Assembly: GCA_900543715.1 (NCBI GenBank)
Contig: UQSX01000033.1
Span: forward strand, 1 to 27,414
DNA length: 27,414 nucleotides
Direction of reading: 5' to 3'
Origin: an uncultured Blautia sp.
GTDB taxonomy: Bacteria > Bacillota > Clostridia > Lachnospirales > Lachnospiraceae
Shown: positions 14,585 to 22,793 of the stretch, piece after piece
Layout: each line of letters begins with the position of its first letter
How positions within the stretch are numbered: position 1 is the first letter of the stretch
Program-made: the position numbers and the translations under genes
The notes under the pieces: generated by a model
Seen by the model: the letters and a program-made list of their open reading frames with translations, nothing else
The model's database searches: none
What the model was told of the DNA's origin: nothing

Positions 14585-15352
14585 TTATCTCCTTTCTGCT
14601 CTGCCGAAAAACAGGCAAGAAACGATCAGACATATTAGGGTCACAGCTACAGACACCGGCAGCAGAGAAAACAGGTCTACAGACAGGGTGAATACGTCTG
14701 CCTGGGGCTGTTCTAGGAACTGTGACAGGATATAAAAGGGATAGCACATAGGGTAGGCGAACCAGGCCTTTGTGTTAATGAGGAGCACAGAAGGCACAAT
14801 GGAGGCCAGGCCGATTCCCACAGAAAATACGGAGGTCCGGATGCACACAGCTGCCAGCCAGTAAAAGGCAGCCATGGGAATGGAACTGATATAAATGATC
14901 AGAGCTTCATACAGCACTGAGGACAAAGGAAGGACAAAGTCATAGCCTGTACTGTGGGAGGCTATGAATGCCGCAGGAAAATACAGGGCTGCCATCATAA
15001 ACATCTGGAAGGCTGCCAGGAGCAGGAGTACCAGAAATTTTCCCAGACATAAGCCTGCTGCAGACACAGGAAGAGACAGCATTTTTTGGATTCCCTGATT
15101 ACTCCGTTCCAGCTGGTTCAGCATAACTGTGATCACTACCAGACTGGCAGGATACATAAACCAGGACAGTCCCAGAAAGGTCTGAAAGAAGAAATTCATT
15201 TCCGGAGACAGGCCGGCTGCATTGGAAAAATTGGAGTCTGCATTTAATATTGCAGGAATCCAGAGTAAAATGAGAGGAACCAGCAGGATCCAGATAATAT
15301 GGGTCCTGCGTATTTTTTTCAGTTCAATGTGAAAGATAGTAAGTAAATTCAT
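14585..15352 (-). CDS. Lantibiotic-immunity-type ABC permease (LanG-like)
   Basis: A 255-residue ABC-2 type permease with six predicted TM helices, starting MNLLTIFHIELKKIRRTHIIW, with a QLERSNQGIQKMLSLPVSAAGLCLGKFL loop characteristic of LanG/MutG/BcrB-like immunity subunits. With the next permease and an ATPase, such proteins expel lantibiotics or related peptides from the membrane. It overlaps the upstream permease by four bases (ATGA). The sequence appears intact, but the operon's ATPase is truncated. Assignment to the second permease position is by gene order; substrate is unknown. Confidence 0.8.
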   Translation of the reverse strand: MNLLTIFHIELKKIRRTHIIWILLVPLILLWIPAILNADSNFSNAAGLSPEMNFFFQTFLGLSWFMYPASLVVITVMLNQLERSNQGIQKMLSLPVSAAGLCLGKFLVLLLLAAFQMFMMAALYFPAAFIASHSTGYDFVLPLSSVLYEALIIYISSIPMAAFYWLAAVCIRTSVFSVGIGLASIVPSVLLINTKAWFAYPMCYPFYILSQFLEQPQADVFTLSVDLFSLLPVSVAVTLICLIVSCLFFGRAERR

Positions 15353-16077
15353 ACAGGTGTCCTCCTGATCTTTAAGAGAAAAATTTTGACAGCTCCCAAA
15401 AGTACCGACTCAGCGGCACAGATTCCCAGAATGGGGAAAATGTCCTCCCATGCTGATGAAGACAACAGACAGCGGTAGGGCAGACAGAAGGTGTAGACCT
15501 TGGAAAATACAGCTTCATAGGATACAGTCATCTGTCCCATAAACATACAGACCACCCCGATTCCCAGAGAAACCCACATATTTTTCGCCAGAGAGGCGAT
15601 CAAAGTGGACAGAAGAAGGACGGGAAGGATGGCGGCTATGGAAAAAGCCGTATTCTGGAGCAGGACCTCCATGCCTGGATCCTTTCCGGGAAACCAGTGC
15701 CAGCCACAAAAGAGGAGAAAACCATCTTCAATGAGAAATACCGGAAGGAAAAGCAGCAGGAGAAGCAGGTTCTTGCAGAAAAACACTTTTCCCTGGCTGA
15801 CCGGAAGCATATAGAGCTTTTCTATAGCTCTGTTGGCAAATTCCGTGTGATAAAGGATACAGGCTCCCAGTATTGCCAGAAAACTGTGAAAGGTAGCCAG
15901 CATATCCCAGTTACCTTGCAGAAGAATATCCACAGGAGGAAGATCCTGGGAGGTAAATAATTCTGTACGGAAGGCGATATTGAGCACCGGGAAAGCAGAG
16001 GCTGCCAGAGCTCCGGCCAGGAAAGCCGGGATAAGTCCGGTGCGCTTTGTTTTTTTCATTTCTAGAGCAAGGATCAT
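15349..16077 (-). CDS. Lantibiotic-immunity-type ABC permease (LanE-like)
   Basis: A 242-residue ABC-2 type permease with six predicted TM helices. The N-terminus ILALEMKKTKRTGLIPAFLAG and the loop YHTEFANRAIEKLYMLPVSQGKVFFCKNLL match the LanE/MutE/EpiE type. It overlaps the ATPase gene (ATGA at 16074-16077) and the LanG-like gene (ATGA at 15349-15352), so all three are translationally coupled. It should form a heterodimeric channel with the LanG-like subunit. Without a complete ATPase it is probably inactive unless another ATPase substitutes. Confidence 0.8.
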   Translation of the reverse strand: MILALEMKKTKRTGLIPAFLAGALAASAFPVLNIAFRTELFTSQDLPPVDILLQGNWDMLATFHSFLAILGACILYHTEFANRAIEKLYMLPVSQGKVFFCKNLLLLLLFLPVFLIEDGFLLFCGWHWFPGKDPGMEVLLQNTAFSIAAILPVLLLSTLIASLAKNMWVSLGIGVVCMFMGQMTVSYEAVFSKVYTFCLPYRCLLSSSAWEDIFPILGICAAESVLLGAVKIFLLKIRRTPV

Positions 16078-16610
16078 CTCTTATCACCTCGTTTCAGGTT
16101 GTCTTCCTGGATCATAGCCAGGAAAGTGTCTTCCAGATTATCGGTAGGATAGCCCATCTGAGCAGCCTGTTCTTTCAGTTCCGGCAGAGTTCCCTCGAAA
16201 AGGAGCCGGCCGTGATTCAGGATTCCCACGTCGTCAGCCATCAACTCAATTTCTGAGAGCAGATGGGAGGAGACCAGCACAGTGCAGTTATACTTCTGGG
16301 GCAGGGAGCGGATCAATGTACGGATCTCATGGATCCCTGCAGGGTCCAGGCCGTTAGTAGGCTCATCCAGGATCAGCAGAGGGGGCCTTCCCAGAAGAGC
16401 TTCCGCCAGCCCCAGGCGCTGCTTCATTCCCAGGGAATATTTGCCGGCAGTCCGCTTACGGAATTCGTAGAGGCCTGTAAGCTCCAGGGCATCTTTGATG
16501 CTGCTTTTTGGCAGTCCCAGGATCCTGCGGATGATATCCAGGTTTTCTTCTCCTGTGAGATTTCCATAGAAAGCAGGAGATTCAATAAAGGCTCCGGTTT
16601 CACGAAGGAT
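16074..16610 (-). pseudogene. LanF-like ABC ATPase lacking Walker A (5' truncated)
   Basis: The family sequence begins abruptly at ILRETGAFIESPAFYGNLTG and runs to the normal end. The Q-loop region is partly kept, the signature is YSLGMKQRLGLAEAL, Walker B is LLILDEPTNGLDP and the H-loop is VLVSSH. About 80-90 N-terminal residues, including Walker A, are missing. The open frame extends upstream to 16766, but those residues (starting MSHKRIFIAIG) are antisense to a response regulator domain and have no ATPase resemblance. It cannot bind ATP normally. Two coupled permeases follow. The break coincides with the break of the divergent regulator gene. Confidence 0.85.
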
Positions 16611-16613
16611 TGA

Positions 16614-16865
16614 AAAGGAGAAAAGAAACTGCCTCTTACCGCCAAGGAATTTGCTCTTCTCTCTGCCCTGTACAGAAACGGGGGAAAAATAGTTACCATC
16701 GATATGCTCTGTCAGGCGGTGTGGGGAGATAATCCCTATGGCTATGAAAATTCTCTTATGGCTCATATCCGGCGGATACGGGAGAAGATTGAGGAAAATC
16801 CTTCCAAACCGGTGTCTTTGATCACGGCAAAAGGCCTGGGGTATAAGCTGATCGTAAAGGAGTAG
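16614..16865 (+). pseudogene. OmpR-type response regulator remnant (DNA-binding domain only)
   Basis: The frame ending at TAG 16863-16865 gives 83 residues, KGEKKLPLTAKEFALLSALY through VWGDNPYGYENSLMAHIRRI to TAKGLGYKLIVKE. This is a complete OmpR/PhoB winged helix. The whole receiver domain (phosphorylated Asp, about 120-140 residues) is absent: the frame upstream meets TGA at 16611. The stop lies three bases before the kinase ATG, the normal regulator-kinase order, and AAGGAG inside its end serves as the kinase ribosome site. It is too short and startless to be a conventional ORF. Confidence 0.88.
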
Positions 16866-16868
16866 GAA

Positions 16869-18272
16869 ATGAGCAGTACCATAAAACTTATCCGAAGATT
16901 TTGTTCTATTTTGATTATTTCTATTTTTCTGGGAATCCTGCTGAACATTATACTCCTGGCAGCCATCACCTGGAACCAGTGGGATAACTCCAGCGGATGG
17001 CAGCAGGCGGAGGCAGTTGCGGCGGCTCTCACTCTTTCAGAAGATGGAAGGTATACACTCTCAGAGGAAGGGGAGAAGGCGCTGGAGCAGGCAGGAGCCT
17101 GGGGAATCCTGGTGGAGAACAGCACAGGAAATGTGATCTGGGCCAGCGAGAATCTGCCAAAGGAGATTCCCCGGCATTATACCCTGGGGGAAATTTCCTG
17201 GGCAGTCCGGGGATATATCCAGGATTACCCTACCACAACAGCTCCTCAAGGGGAGAATCTTCTTTTCCTGGGATTCCCCAAGGACCGGTATTATAAATTA
17301 ATGTGGCCTACCTTTGACTATGACCTGATCCAGAATTTTTTCTACATGATACTGGAATTTCTGGTCTTTAATCTGGTTTTTATTATTGTGGTCTACGCTG
17401 TTGCTACTTCGGGTATTATCCGCTCGGTAAAGCCGATTATTCATGGAATAGAAGCTCTGGGGAATCAGGAAGATGTGTATATTCGGGAAAAAGGCCTTAT
17501 GTCTCAGCTTGCGGCATCGATCAACCAGGTATCTGAAAAGCTGAAGACTCAGAATTATGCCCTGCGGAAAAAAGAAATGGCCAGAGCAAACTGGATTGCC
17601 GGAGTGTCTCATGATATCCGGACGCCCCTGTCCATGGTCCTGGGCCACGCCAGCACCCTGGAAGAAGATACGGACCTTCCAAAAGAGGCCAGGCAAAAGG
17701 CTGGGATCATCCGGCGCCAGAGTATCCGGATGAAAAACTTGATCAATGACCTGAATCTGGCTTCTAAGCTGGAGTACAATGTCCAGCCCGTAAAAAGGCA
17801 GAGGACAGACTTGGTGGCCCTTGCCAGGTCTGTGGCAGTGGATTTCCTGAACCTGGATAATAAAGGAGACTATCCCATTAAATGGAATACAGGAGAAGAA
17901 ACCGGCCCCCTTATGGTATATGGAGATCCGGACCTGCTGAAACGGGCAATGTCCAACCTGATCATAAACGCCCAGGTCCACAATCCCCAGGGCTGTACCA
18001 TTGGAGTAGAGGTAAAAGAAGAGGAGGAGATGTACGCTCTTATTGTCAGCGATGACGGAGTAGGGGTTACTCCAGAAGAACTTAGTTCTATTCAGAAAGC
18101 TCCCCACTATATGGTCTGTGACAGCAATACCGGGGAACAGCGTCATGGCCTGGGACTGCTGATCGTAAGGCAGATTGCCCAGGCTCATGAAGGAAAGGTG
18201 GTGCTGGACCATTCTCCCCAGGGTGGTTTTCTGGTAAAAATTTTACTTCCAAAAGACTGGAAGGAAATCTAA
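16869..18272 (+). CDS. Sensor histidine kinase (LanK/bacitracin-type neighbourhood)
   Basis: A 467-residue membrane kinase: TM1 at about 13-34, an extracellular domain of about 120 residues, TM2 at about 157-181, a HAMP-like linker, H-box SHDIRTPLSM (His248), N-box NLIINAQVHNP (361-372), G1 DDGVGV (395-400) and G2 HGLGL (426-430). It is intact, with a start fixed by AAGGAG seven bases upstream. Its cognate regulator has lost the receiver domain, so it is effectively an orphan and has probably lost its own promoter in the same deletion. The divergent transporter genes suggest it once sensed a lantibiotic-like peptide; that is inference from context. Confidence 0.88.
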   Translation: MSSTIKLIRRFCSILIISIFLGILLNIILLAAITWNQWDNSSGWQQAEAVAAALTLSEDGRYTLSEEGEKALEQAGAWGILVENSTGNVIWASENLPKEIPRHYTLGEISWAVRGYIQDYPTTTAPQGENLLFLGFPKDRYYKLMWPTFDYDLIQNFFYMILEFLVFNLVFIIVVYAVATSGIIRSVKPIIHGIEALGNQEDVYIREKGLMSQLAASINQVSEKLKTQNYALRKKEMARANWIAGVSHDIRTPLSMVLGHASTLEEDTDLPKEARQKAGIIRRQSIRMKNLINDLNLASKLEYNVQPVKRQRTDLVALARSVAVDFLNLDNKGDYPIKWNTGEETGPLMVYGDPDLLKRAMSNLIINAQVHNPQGCTIGVEVKEEEEMYALIVSDDGVGVTPEELSSIQKAPHYMVCDSNTGEQRHGLGLLIVRQIAQAHEGKVVLDHSPQGGFLVKILLPKDWKEI

Positions 18273-18298
18273 CATTTTCGCAACATTAGAATTTTATA

Positions 18299-18327
18299 TC
18301 GAAATTTTCCGGTAAACAGGTTACAAT
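18299..18327 (+). promoter_or_regulatory. Probable promoter of the BceRS-type pair
   Basis: TCGAAA (18299-18304), a 17-base spacer and TACAAT (18322-18327) lie in the 72-base gap before the response regulator. The -35 matches only four of six positions. No operator or terminator is apparent in this gap. Confidence 0.4.
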
Positions 18328-18344
18328 ATTGCCAGGTGATGAAA

Positions 18345-19016
18345 ATGAAAATATTACTTGTTGAAGATGATCTGACCCTGGCAGAAGAAATCGTAAGGCT
18401 CTGCCGGAAGTGGGGCTTTGAAGCAGAATATCTGGAAGAATTTGACGCTGTGGACCGGGAATGGAAGAAAAGGCAGGGAGATCTGATACTCATGGATATC
18501 AACCTGCCTTTTTATGATGGATTTTACTGGGCAAGGGAAATACGGAAGCTTTCCCGGGTGCCCATTCTTTTTCTGTCCAGCAGAGACCAGAACAGCGATA
18601 AGGTCATGGCCATGGTCTCAGGAGGAGACGATTATGTGGAAAAGCCCTTTGACGGGGAGATGCTTCTGGTAAAGATCCGGGCTCTGTTAAGAAGGGCTTA
18701 TGAGTATACTGTAAGTGACCGGGAATATCTGGCAGAGGAGCTTTTGTACGACAGAAGTCAGGGAAATCTGGCCTATAAGGGCCAGACTGTAGAACTGACC
18801 AGATCAGAGAATAAAATCCTGGGACTTCTGGCGGACAACCGGGGGAAAATTGTAGAAAGAGAACAGCTGATGGAGTATCTGTGGAGCACCGATGAGTATG
18901 TGACAGATGCTTCTCTTACAGTGCTGGTGTCCAGACTGCGGGCCAAGATTGCAGAGTTTGCTCCCGGAATATCCTGTATCCATACCAAGAAAGGAAAGGG
19001 GTATTATCTGGAATGA
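18345..19016 (+). CDS. BceR-type response regulator
   Basis: A 223-residue OmpR-family regulator. The receiver domain (1-118) has the acidic pair ED at 7-8, phosphoacceptor D51 in LILMDINLPFYDG and K100 in DDYVEKPF. A winged helix follows (about 128-223, VELTRSENKILGLLADNRGK and the GKGYYLE end). BceR regulators activate the adjacent BceAB-type transporter when it meets a peptide antibiotic. The ATG at 18345 is used, with AGGTGA five bases upstream; GTG 18336 and ATG 18339 in the same frame are alternatives. It overlaps the kinase gene by four bases. Confidence 0.9.
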   Translation: MKILLVEDDLTLAEEIVRLCRKWGFEAEYLEEFDAVDREWKKRQGDLILMDINLPFYDGFYWAREIRKLSRVPILFLSSRDQNSDKVMAMVSGGDDYVEKPFDGEMLLVKIRALLRRAYEYTVSDREYLAEELLYDRSQGNLAYKGQTVELTRSENKILGLLADNRGKIVEREQLMEYLWSTDEYVTDASLTVLVSRLRAKIAEFAPGISCIHTKKGKGYYLE

Positions 19017-20014
19017 AAGAGTATTTAAAGGACAGAGGAAAGCTGTTTTTTATCCTCCTCTGTCTGTGGTGTTTTGCAGATTTTTATCTGGCTTTTTTAT
19101 GTGCTTCTAATGTTTATTTTCAGGATCTTCTGTACCTGAATCTGCTGTTTCTGGCAGCTGCTTTTGCCGGGATTTTATGGGATTTTTACCGTTTTAAAAA
19201 GATAGAAAAGTATCTGGAAGGCAGGCTATCTTTGACACCTTTGGAACAGGAAAAGCTCTTTGGAAAACGGGTGTCTGCATATATGGAGGAGAAGGAAGAG
19301 GAGTACAAAAAGGAAATCCGGCACCTGCTCCGGGAGCAGGAAGAACTGACGGATTACATTGGAAAATGGAGTCATGAAGCCAAGCTGCCTCTGGCAGCCT
19401 TAAAACTGATCAACGAACGGAATCAGGACAGAGAAGCCAGCTGGGAAATGAAAAACAGCATTGCCCGGCTGGAGAGCCTGATCCATACAGTGATGCTGGA
19501 AAGCAAGCTCCACCGTCCGGAACATGACGTCCGCTATGAGAAGATTTCTTTGAAAGAAGCAGTGGGAGAGGCTTTAAAAAATCAGTCTTATTTTTTGATC
19601 CATCACAATTTTGAGATAAAAGAAGAAACGGGAAAAATCCAGGTGTATACAGATAAAAGATGGCTGGTCTATCTCCTGGACCAGCTGATACAAAATGCGG
19701 TGAAATACCGGGGAAAAGCTCCGGCTCTCAGCTTTGCTGCCCAGGAAAAAGGGAAGGACAGCATCCTTCTGATAGTGGAAGATAACGGAGTGGGAATCGA
19801 ACCGGAAGATTTGCCTTATATTTTTCATAAAGGATATGTAGGGAAGAATTACCGGAAAGGTGACTATCGCTCTACAGGAATGGGACTGTATTTTGCAAAA
19901 GAGATCAGCCAGCTGCTCCATACAGAAATCCGGGCCTTTTCGGAACCGGGGAAGGGCACCAGGTTTGAGATCTGTTTTCAGGATCTGTCAGAACATCTGC
20001 TTTTGTCGGAATAA
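19013..20014 (+). CDS. BceS-type intramembrane-sensing histidine kinase
   Basis: A 333-residue kinase with two closely spaced N-terminal TM helices (about 11-30 and 39-57), almost no extracellular loop, and then the kinase core. The H-box is KWSHEAKLPLAALKL (His121), the N-box QLIQNAVKYRG, G1 EDNGVGIEPEDL and G2 STGMGLYFAKEI. Short-loop kinases of this family do not sense peptides directly; the BceB-type permease is the sensor. Gene order R-S-A-B and ATGA coupling to the regulator agree with this. Intact. Confidence 0.9.
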   Translation: MKEYLKDRGKLFFILLCLWCFADFYLAFLCASNVYFQDLLYLNLLFLAAAFAGILWDFYRFKKIEKYLEGRLSLTPLEQEKLFGKRVSAYMEEKEEEYKKEIRHLLREQEELTDYIGKWSHEAKLPLAALKLINERNQDREASWEMKNSIARLESLIHTVMLESKLHRPEHDVRYEKISLKEAVGEALKNQSYFLIHHNFEIKEETGKIQVYTDKRWLVYLLDQLIQNAVKYRGKAPALSFAAQEKGKDSILLIVEDNGVGIEPEDLPYIFHKGYVGKNYRKGDYRSTGMGLYFAKEISQLLHTEIRAFSEPGKGTRFEICFQDLSEHLLLSE

Positions 20015-20046
20015 TCCTTTCAGAAATGTTAGATACCAGGTAAAAC

Positions 20047-20090
20047 TGTCAGGCAGATGTAAGGATTTTTGAAGGCCTCTCTGCTATGCT
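20047..20090 (+). promoter_or_regulatory. Putative BceR-responsive promoter of the BceAB-type genes
   Basis: TGTCA (20047) and TGTAA (20058) are direct repeats 11 bases apart, the helical repeat expected for OmpR-type dimers. They lie just upstream of the -35 position of an extended -10, TGCTATGCT (20082-20090). AGGAGG and the transporter ATG follow 12-26 bases later. No good -35 hexamer is present, in line with activator dependence. The repeats are short, so this is tentative. Confidence 0.38.
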
Positions 20091-20115
20091 GGTATACAGA
20101 CAGGAGGTAAACAAA

Positions 20116-20871
20116 ATGAATAAAATTTTAGAAATCCGAAATCTATCAAAAAGCTATGGACGCAGAGGATACCAGACTTGGGTGCTGCGGGATATCTGCC
20201 TGGATATTTTTCAGGGAGACTTTATCGGGATCATGGGCCCCAGCGGTGCAGGAAAGACCACCCTTTTAAATATGCTGTCCACTCTGGATAAGCCTTCCCG
20301 GGGAGAAATCCTTCTGGATGGGGAGAACATTGTGGAGATGAAAAACCGGGAGCTTTCTCAGGTGAGAAGAGACAAGATCGGTTTTATCTTTCAGGAGTAT
20401 AATCTTCTGGATAATATGACTCTCCAGGATAATATTGCCCTTCCTTTGTCCCTGAACGGGGTGAAAACAGGAGAAATCCTGAAACGGGTGAGAGAGACGG
20501 CAGCAACTTTCGGACTGGAGCCCCATCTGGGAAAATATCCCTATCAGCTTTCCGGAGGACAGAAGCAGCGGGCGGCCAGTGCCAGAGCCCTGATCACCAA
20601 TCCCAGGATTTTATTTGCTGACGAACCTACCGGGGCACTGGACTCCAAATCGGGGAAGGACCTTCTCTGCTGTCTCAAGGCAGCAAATGAGGCGGGAAAA
20701 GCAACCATCGTAATGGTGACCCACGACGCCTACTGCGCCAGCTATGCCAAACAGGTGTATTTCTTAAAAGACGGCAGGATCCAGTGCTGTCTGAACCGAC
20801 AGGAGAGCAGGAAGACATTCTACGATGAGATCATGGCCATGCTGGCCTCCATGGGAGGTGACTGGGAATGA
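20116..20871 (+). CDS. BceA-type ABC transporter ATPase
   Basis: A 251-residue ATPase of the MacB/BceA group: Walker A GPSGAGKT (41-48), Q-loop FIFQEYNLL, signature LSGGQKQR (145-152), Walker B ILFADE (165-170), D-loop GALD and H-loop VTHD (201-204). It energises a peptide-antibiotic detoxification transporter (bacitracin or lantibiotic class). The ATG at 20116 has AGGAGG eight bases upstream; an in-frame ATG at 20086 lies in the promoter. It overlaps the permease gene by four bases. All motifs are complete, in contrast to the broken ATPases elsewhere in the window. Confidence 0.93.
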   Translation: MNKILEIRNLSKSYGRRGYQTWVLRDICLDIFQGDFIGIMGPSGAGKTTLLNMLSTLDKPSRGEILLDGENIVEMKNRELSQVRRDKIGFIFQEYNLLDNMTLQDNIALPLSLNGVKTGEILKRVRETAATFGLEPHLGKYPYQLSGGQKQRAASARALITNPRILFADEPTGALDSKSGKDLLCCLKAANEAGKATIVMVTHDAYCASYAKQVYFLKDGRIQCCLNRQESRKTFYDEIMAMLASMGGDWE

Positions 20872-22793
20872 GTCTTTTTCGGCTGGCAATGTGGAATTTT
20901 AAGAGAAGTGTGAGAGAATTCGGGGTGCTGGTCCTGTCTCTATCTTTCTCTGTGTTTATTTTCTTCAACTTTCAGAATATGGTTTATTCCCAGGCCATGG
21001 ATGTGCTTATGGAATTCCGGAAAGATCTGATCGATTCTGTACTTCAGGCAGCTTCTATTGTATTTGCAGTCTTTCTTTTCTTTTTTATCTGGTATGCTGC
21101 CAATGTATTCCTGAACCAGAGAAAAAAGGAGATCGGTATCTATATTTTTATGGGGCTGGATAATAAACGGATCAGCAGAATGTATGCCCTGGAATCTGTC
21201 ATGGTAGGGCTGTCTTCCCTGATATTCGGGCTGATATCCGGCGTTTTATTTTCAAAATTGTTCCAGATGCTGCTGTTAAAACTGTCAGAGATCAGTGTAG
21301 ATGTGGAGTTTTCTTTTGCCCTTCAGCCGGTGCTGCATACGGGAGGAATGTTCCTGATCATTTACGGATTTATGATCCTGAAAGGCTGTCATACGCTTAG
21401 AAACAGCAGTGTGCTGAACCTTCTGTCGGGAGCCAGGCAGAAAGAAATCCGTCAGGAGAATAAACTGGTTACTGCCCTCAGGATACTGGCAGGAACTGCC
21501 GCTCTTATTTTAGGGTATCTGGCAGCACTGGATACAGGGGGACTTCAGGGGCTTGTACGGATGGTCCAGGCGGTAGTTCTGGTTATTGTCGGAGTCTATC
21601 TCCTCTATTCTGGTCTGATCCCTGCCATCCTCAGACTCCTTACCAGAAATAAAAAATTCCTTTACCGGAAGGAGAGAACCCTCTGGATCAATAACCTGGC
21701 TTTCCGGATAAAAAAGAACTACCGGACCTACGCTATGGTCACTGTTCTGATGATCTGCTCGGTAACTTTAATGGCCCTGGCTATTGCGCTGAAACAGAGA
21801 TATGACAGGCTGGCAAATTTTGATCAGGTCTATACCTGCCAGGTGCTGAACTATGACGGTGCACTGGATGGGGAAGAGATTTTGAAGGGAATTGAAGAGG
21901 AAAATCCTGTGGAATACTGGAATGAATATACCCTTTTAAACCTTCCTTCAGAAATGTTCCATACCAAATATAACCAGGTAATGTATGTCCTGGTTCCCTA
22001 CTCTCAGGTAAAAGAAGGAGCCCAAAGGGCAGGACTGGATTTTCCATATGAAGAGCTGGAAGATGACCAGGTTGTAGATTTTTTTCATGAGATTCTTTTT
22101 ACCTTGGCAGGCGCCAATGAGGAAAAATCTATAAAAATCGGGGAGAAAACTTATGATGAGATTGACATTACCACAACTCCCTATCTGGGAAAGATACAGA
22201 CTTATTCCGAAATCTATATGGTATCAGACAGGACCTATGAAGAGCTGAAAAGCCAGGGCAGTCTGCTTTATATTTATAATTACCGTCTGGAAAATCCCGA
22301 TAATATAGACGCATCCAGACCCTGGCTCCAGGCCCTTTCAGACAAGGGAGAACCAGGTATGACAGGAGTCAGCTATACAGAGGATAGTTTAAATGAAGAC
22401 AGCTATATCCGTGTGACCTATTCCCTGTGCCTCTTTATGTTCGTAACCTTAATGCTGGCAGCGGGAAGCATCATTTTCCTGAAAATTGACAATGAAGCCC
22501 ATGAGGACCGGGAAAGATATGAAATCCTGGAAAAAATTGGGATTTCCCGGAAAATCCTGGGCAGAGCCGTGGGAAAAGAAATTTGCTTTGCTTATTACTG
22601 TCCCTTCCTGCTGATGACAGTCACCTCTTATTTTTCGGTCAGAGCTTTGGGGCAGATCATGAAAGAGGAACTGCTGCAGGTAAATATATGGAGCGCTCTC
22701 TTTGTGCTGGTCCTTTTTACAGTGATCTGCGCCGCCTCCATCAGAGGGGCAAAGAGAAAAATCTTTGCCCAGACTTCTAAAAGAGAGAGATGA
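20868..22793 (+). CDS. BceB-type ABC transporter permease
   Basis: A 641-residue FtsX-type permease with the Bce layout: ten predicted TM helices and one large extracellular domain (about residues 308-515) between TM7 and TM8, which in the family binds the antibiotic and signals to the kinase. The first FtsX region carries RKKEIGIYIFMGLDNKRISRMY; the last carries YEILEKIGISRKILGRAVGKE. Its 3' end overlaps the convergent LacI-family gene by 17 bases, leaving no room for a terminator. Confidence 0.92.
   Translation: MSLFRLAMWNFKRSVREFGVLVLSLSFSVFIFFNFQNMVYSQAMDVLMEFRKDLIDSVLQAASIVFAVFLFFFIWYAANVFLNQRKKEIGIYIFMGLDNKRISRMYALESVMVGLSSLIFGLISGVLFSKLFQMLLLKLSEISVDVEFSFALQPVLHTGGMFLIIYGFMILKGCHTLRNSSVLNLLSGARQKEIRQENKLVTALRILAGTAALILGYLAALDTGGLQGLVRMVQAVVLVIVGVYLLYSGLIPAILRLLTRNKKFLYRKERTLWINNLAFRIKKNYRTYAMVTVLMICSVTLMALAIALKQRYDRLANFDQVYTCQVLNYDGALDGEEILKGIEEENPVEYWNEYTLLNLPSEMFHTKYNQVMYVLVPYSQVKEGAQRAGLDFPYEELEDDQVVDFFHEILFTLAGANEEKSIKIGEKTYDEIDITTTPYLGKIQTYSEIYMVSDRTYEELKSQGSLLYIYNYRLENPDNIDASRPWLQALSDKGEPGMTGVSYTEDSLNEDSYIRVTYSLCLFMFVTLMLAAGSIIFLKIDNEAHEDRERYEILEKIGISRKILGRAVGKEICFAYYCPFLLMTVTSYFSVRALGQIMKEELLQVNIWSALFVLVLFTVICAASIRGAKRKIFAQTSKRER

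Noticed and set aside
16611..16766. N-terminal extension of the LanF-like ATPase (open frame to 16766)
   Set aside because: The extra residues do not resemble an ABC ATPase and are antisense to a clear OmpR winged-helix domain; the frame is open by chance.
17298..18212. 304-codon minus-strand ORF inside the sensor kinase gene
   Set aside because: The plus strand has all kinase boxes in order; the minus frame shows no ribosome site or domain.
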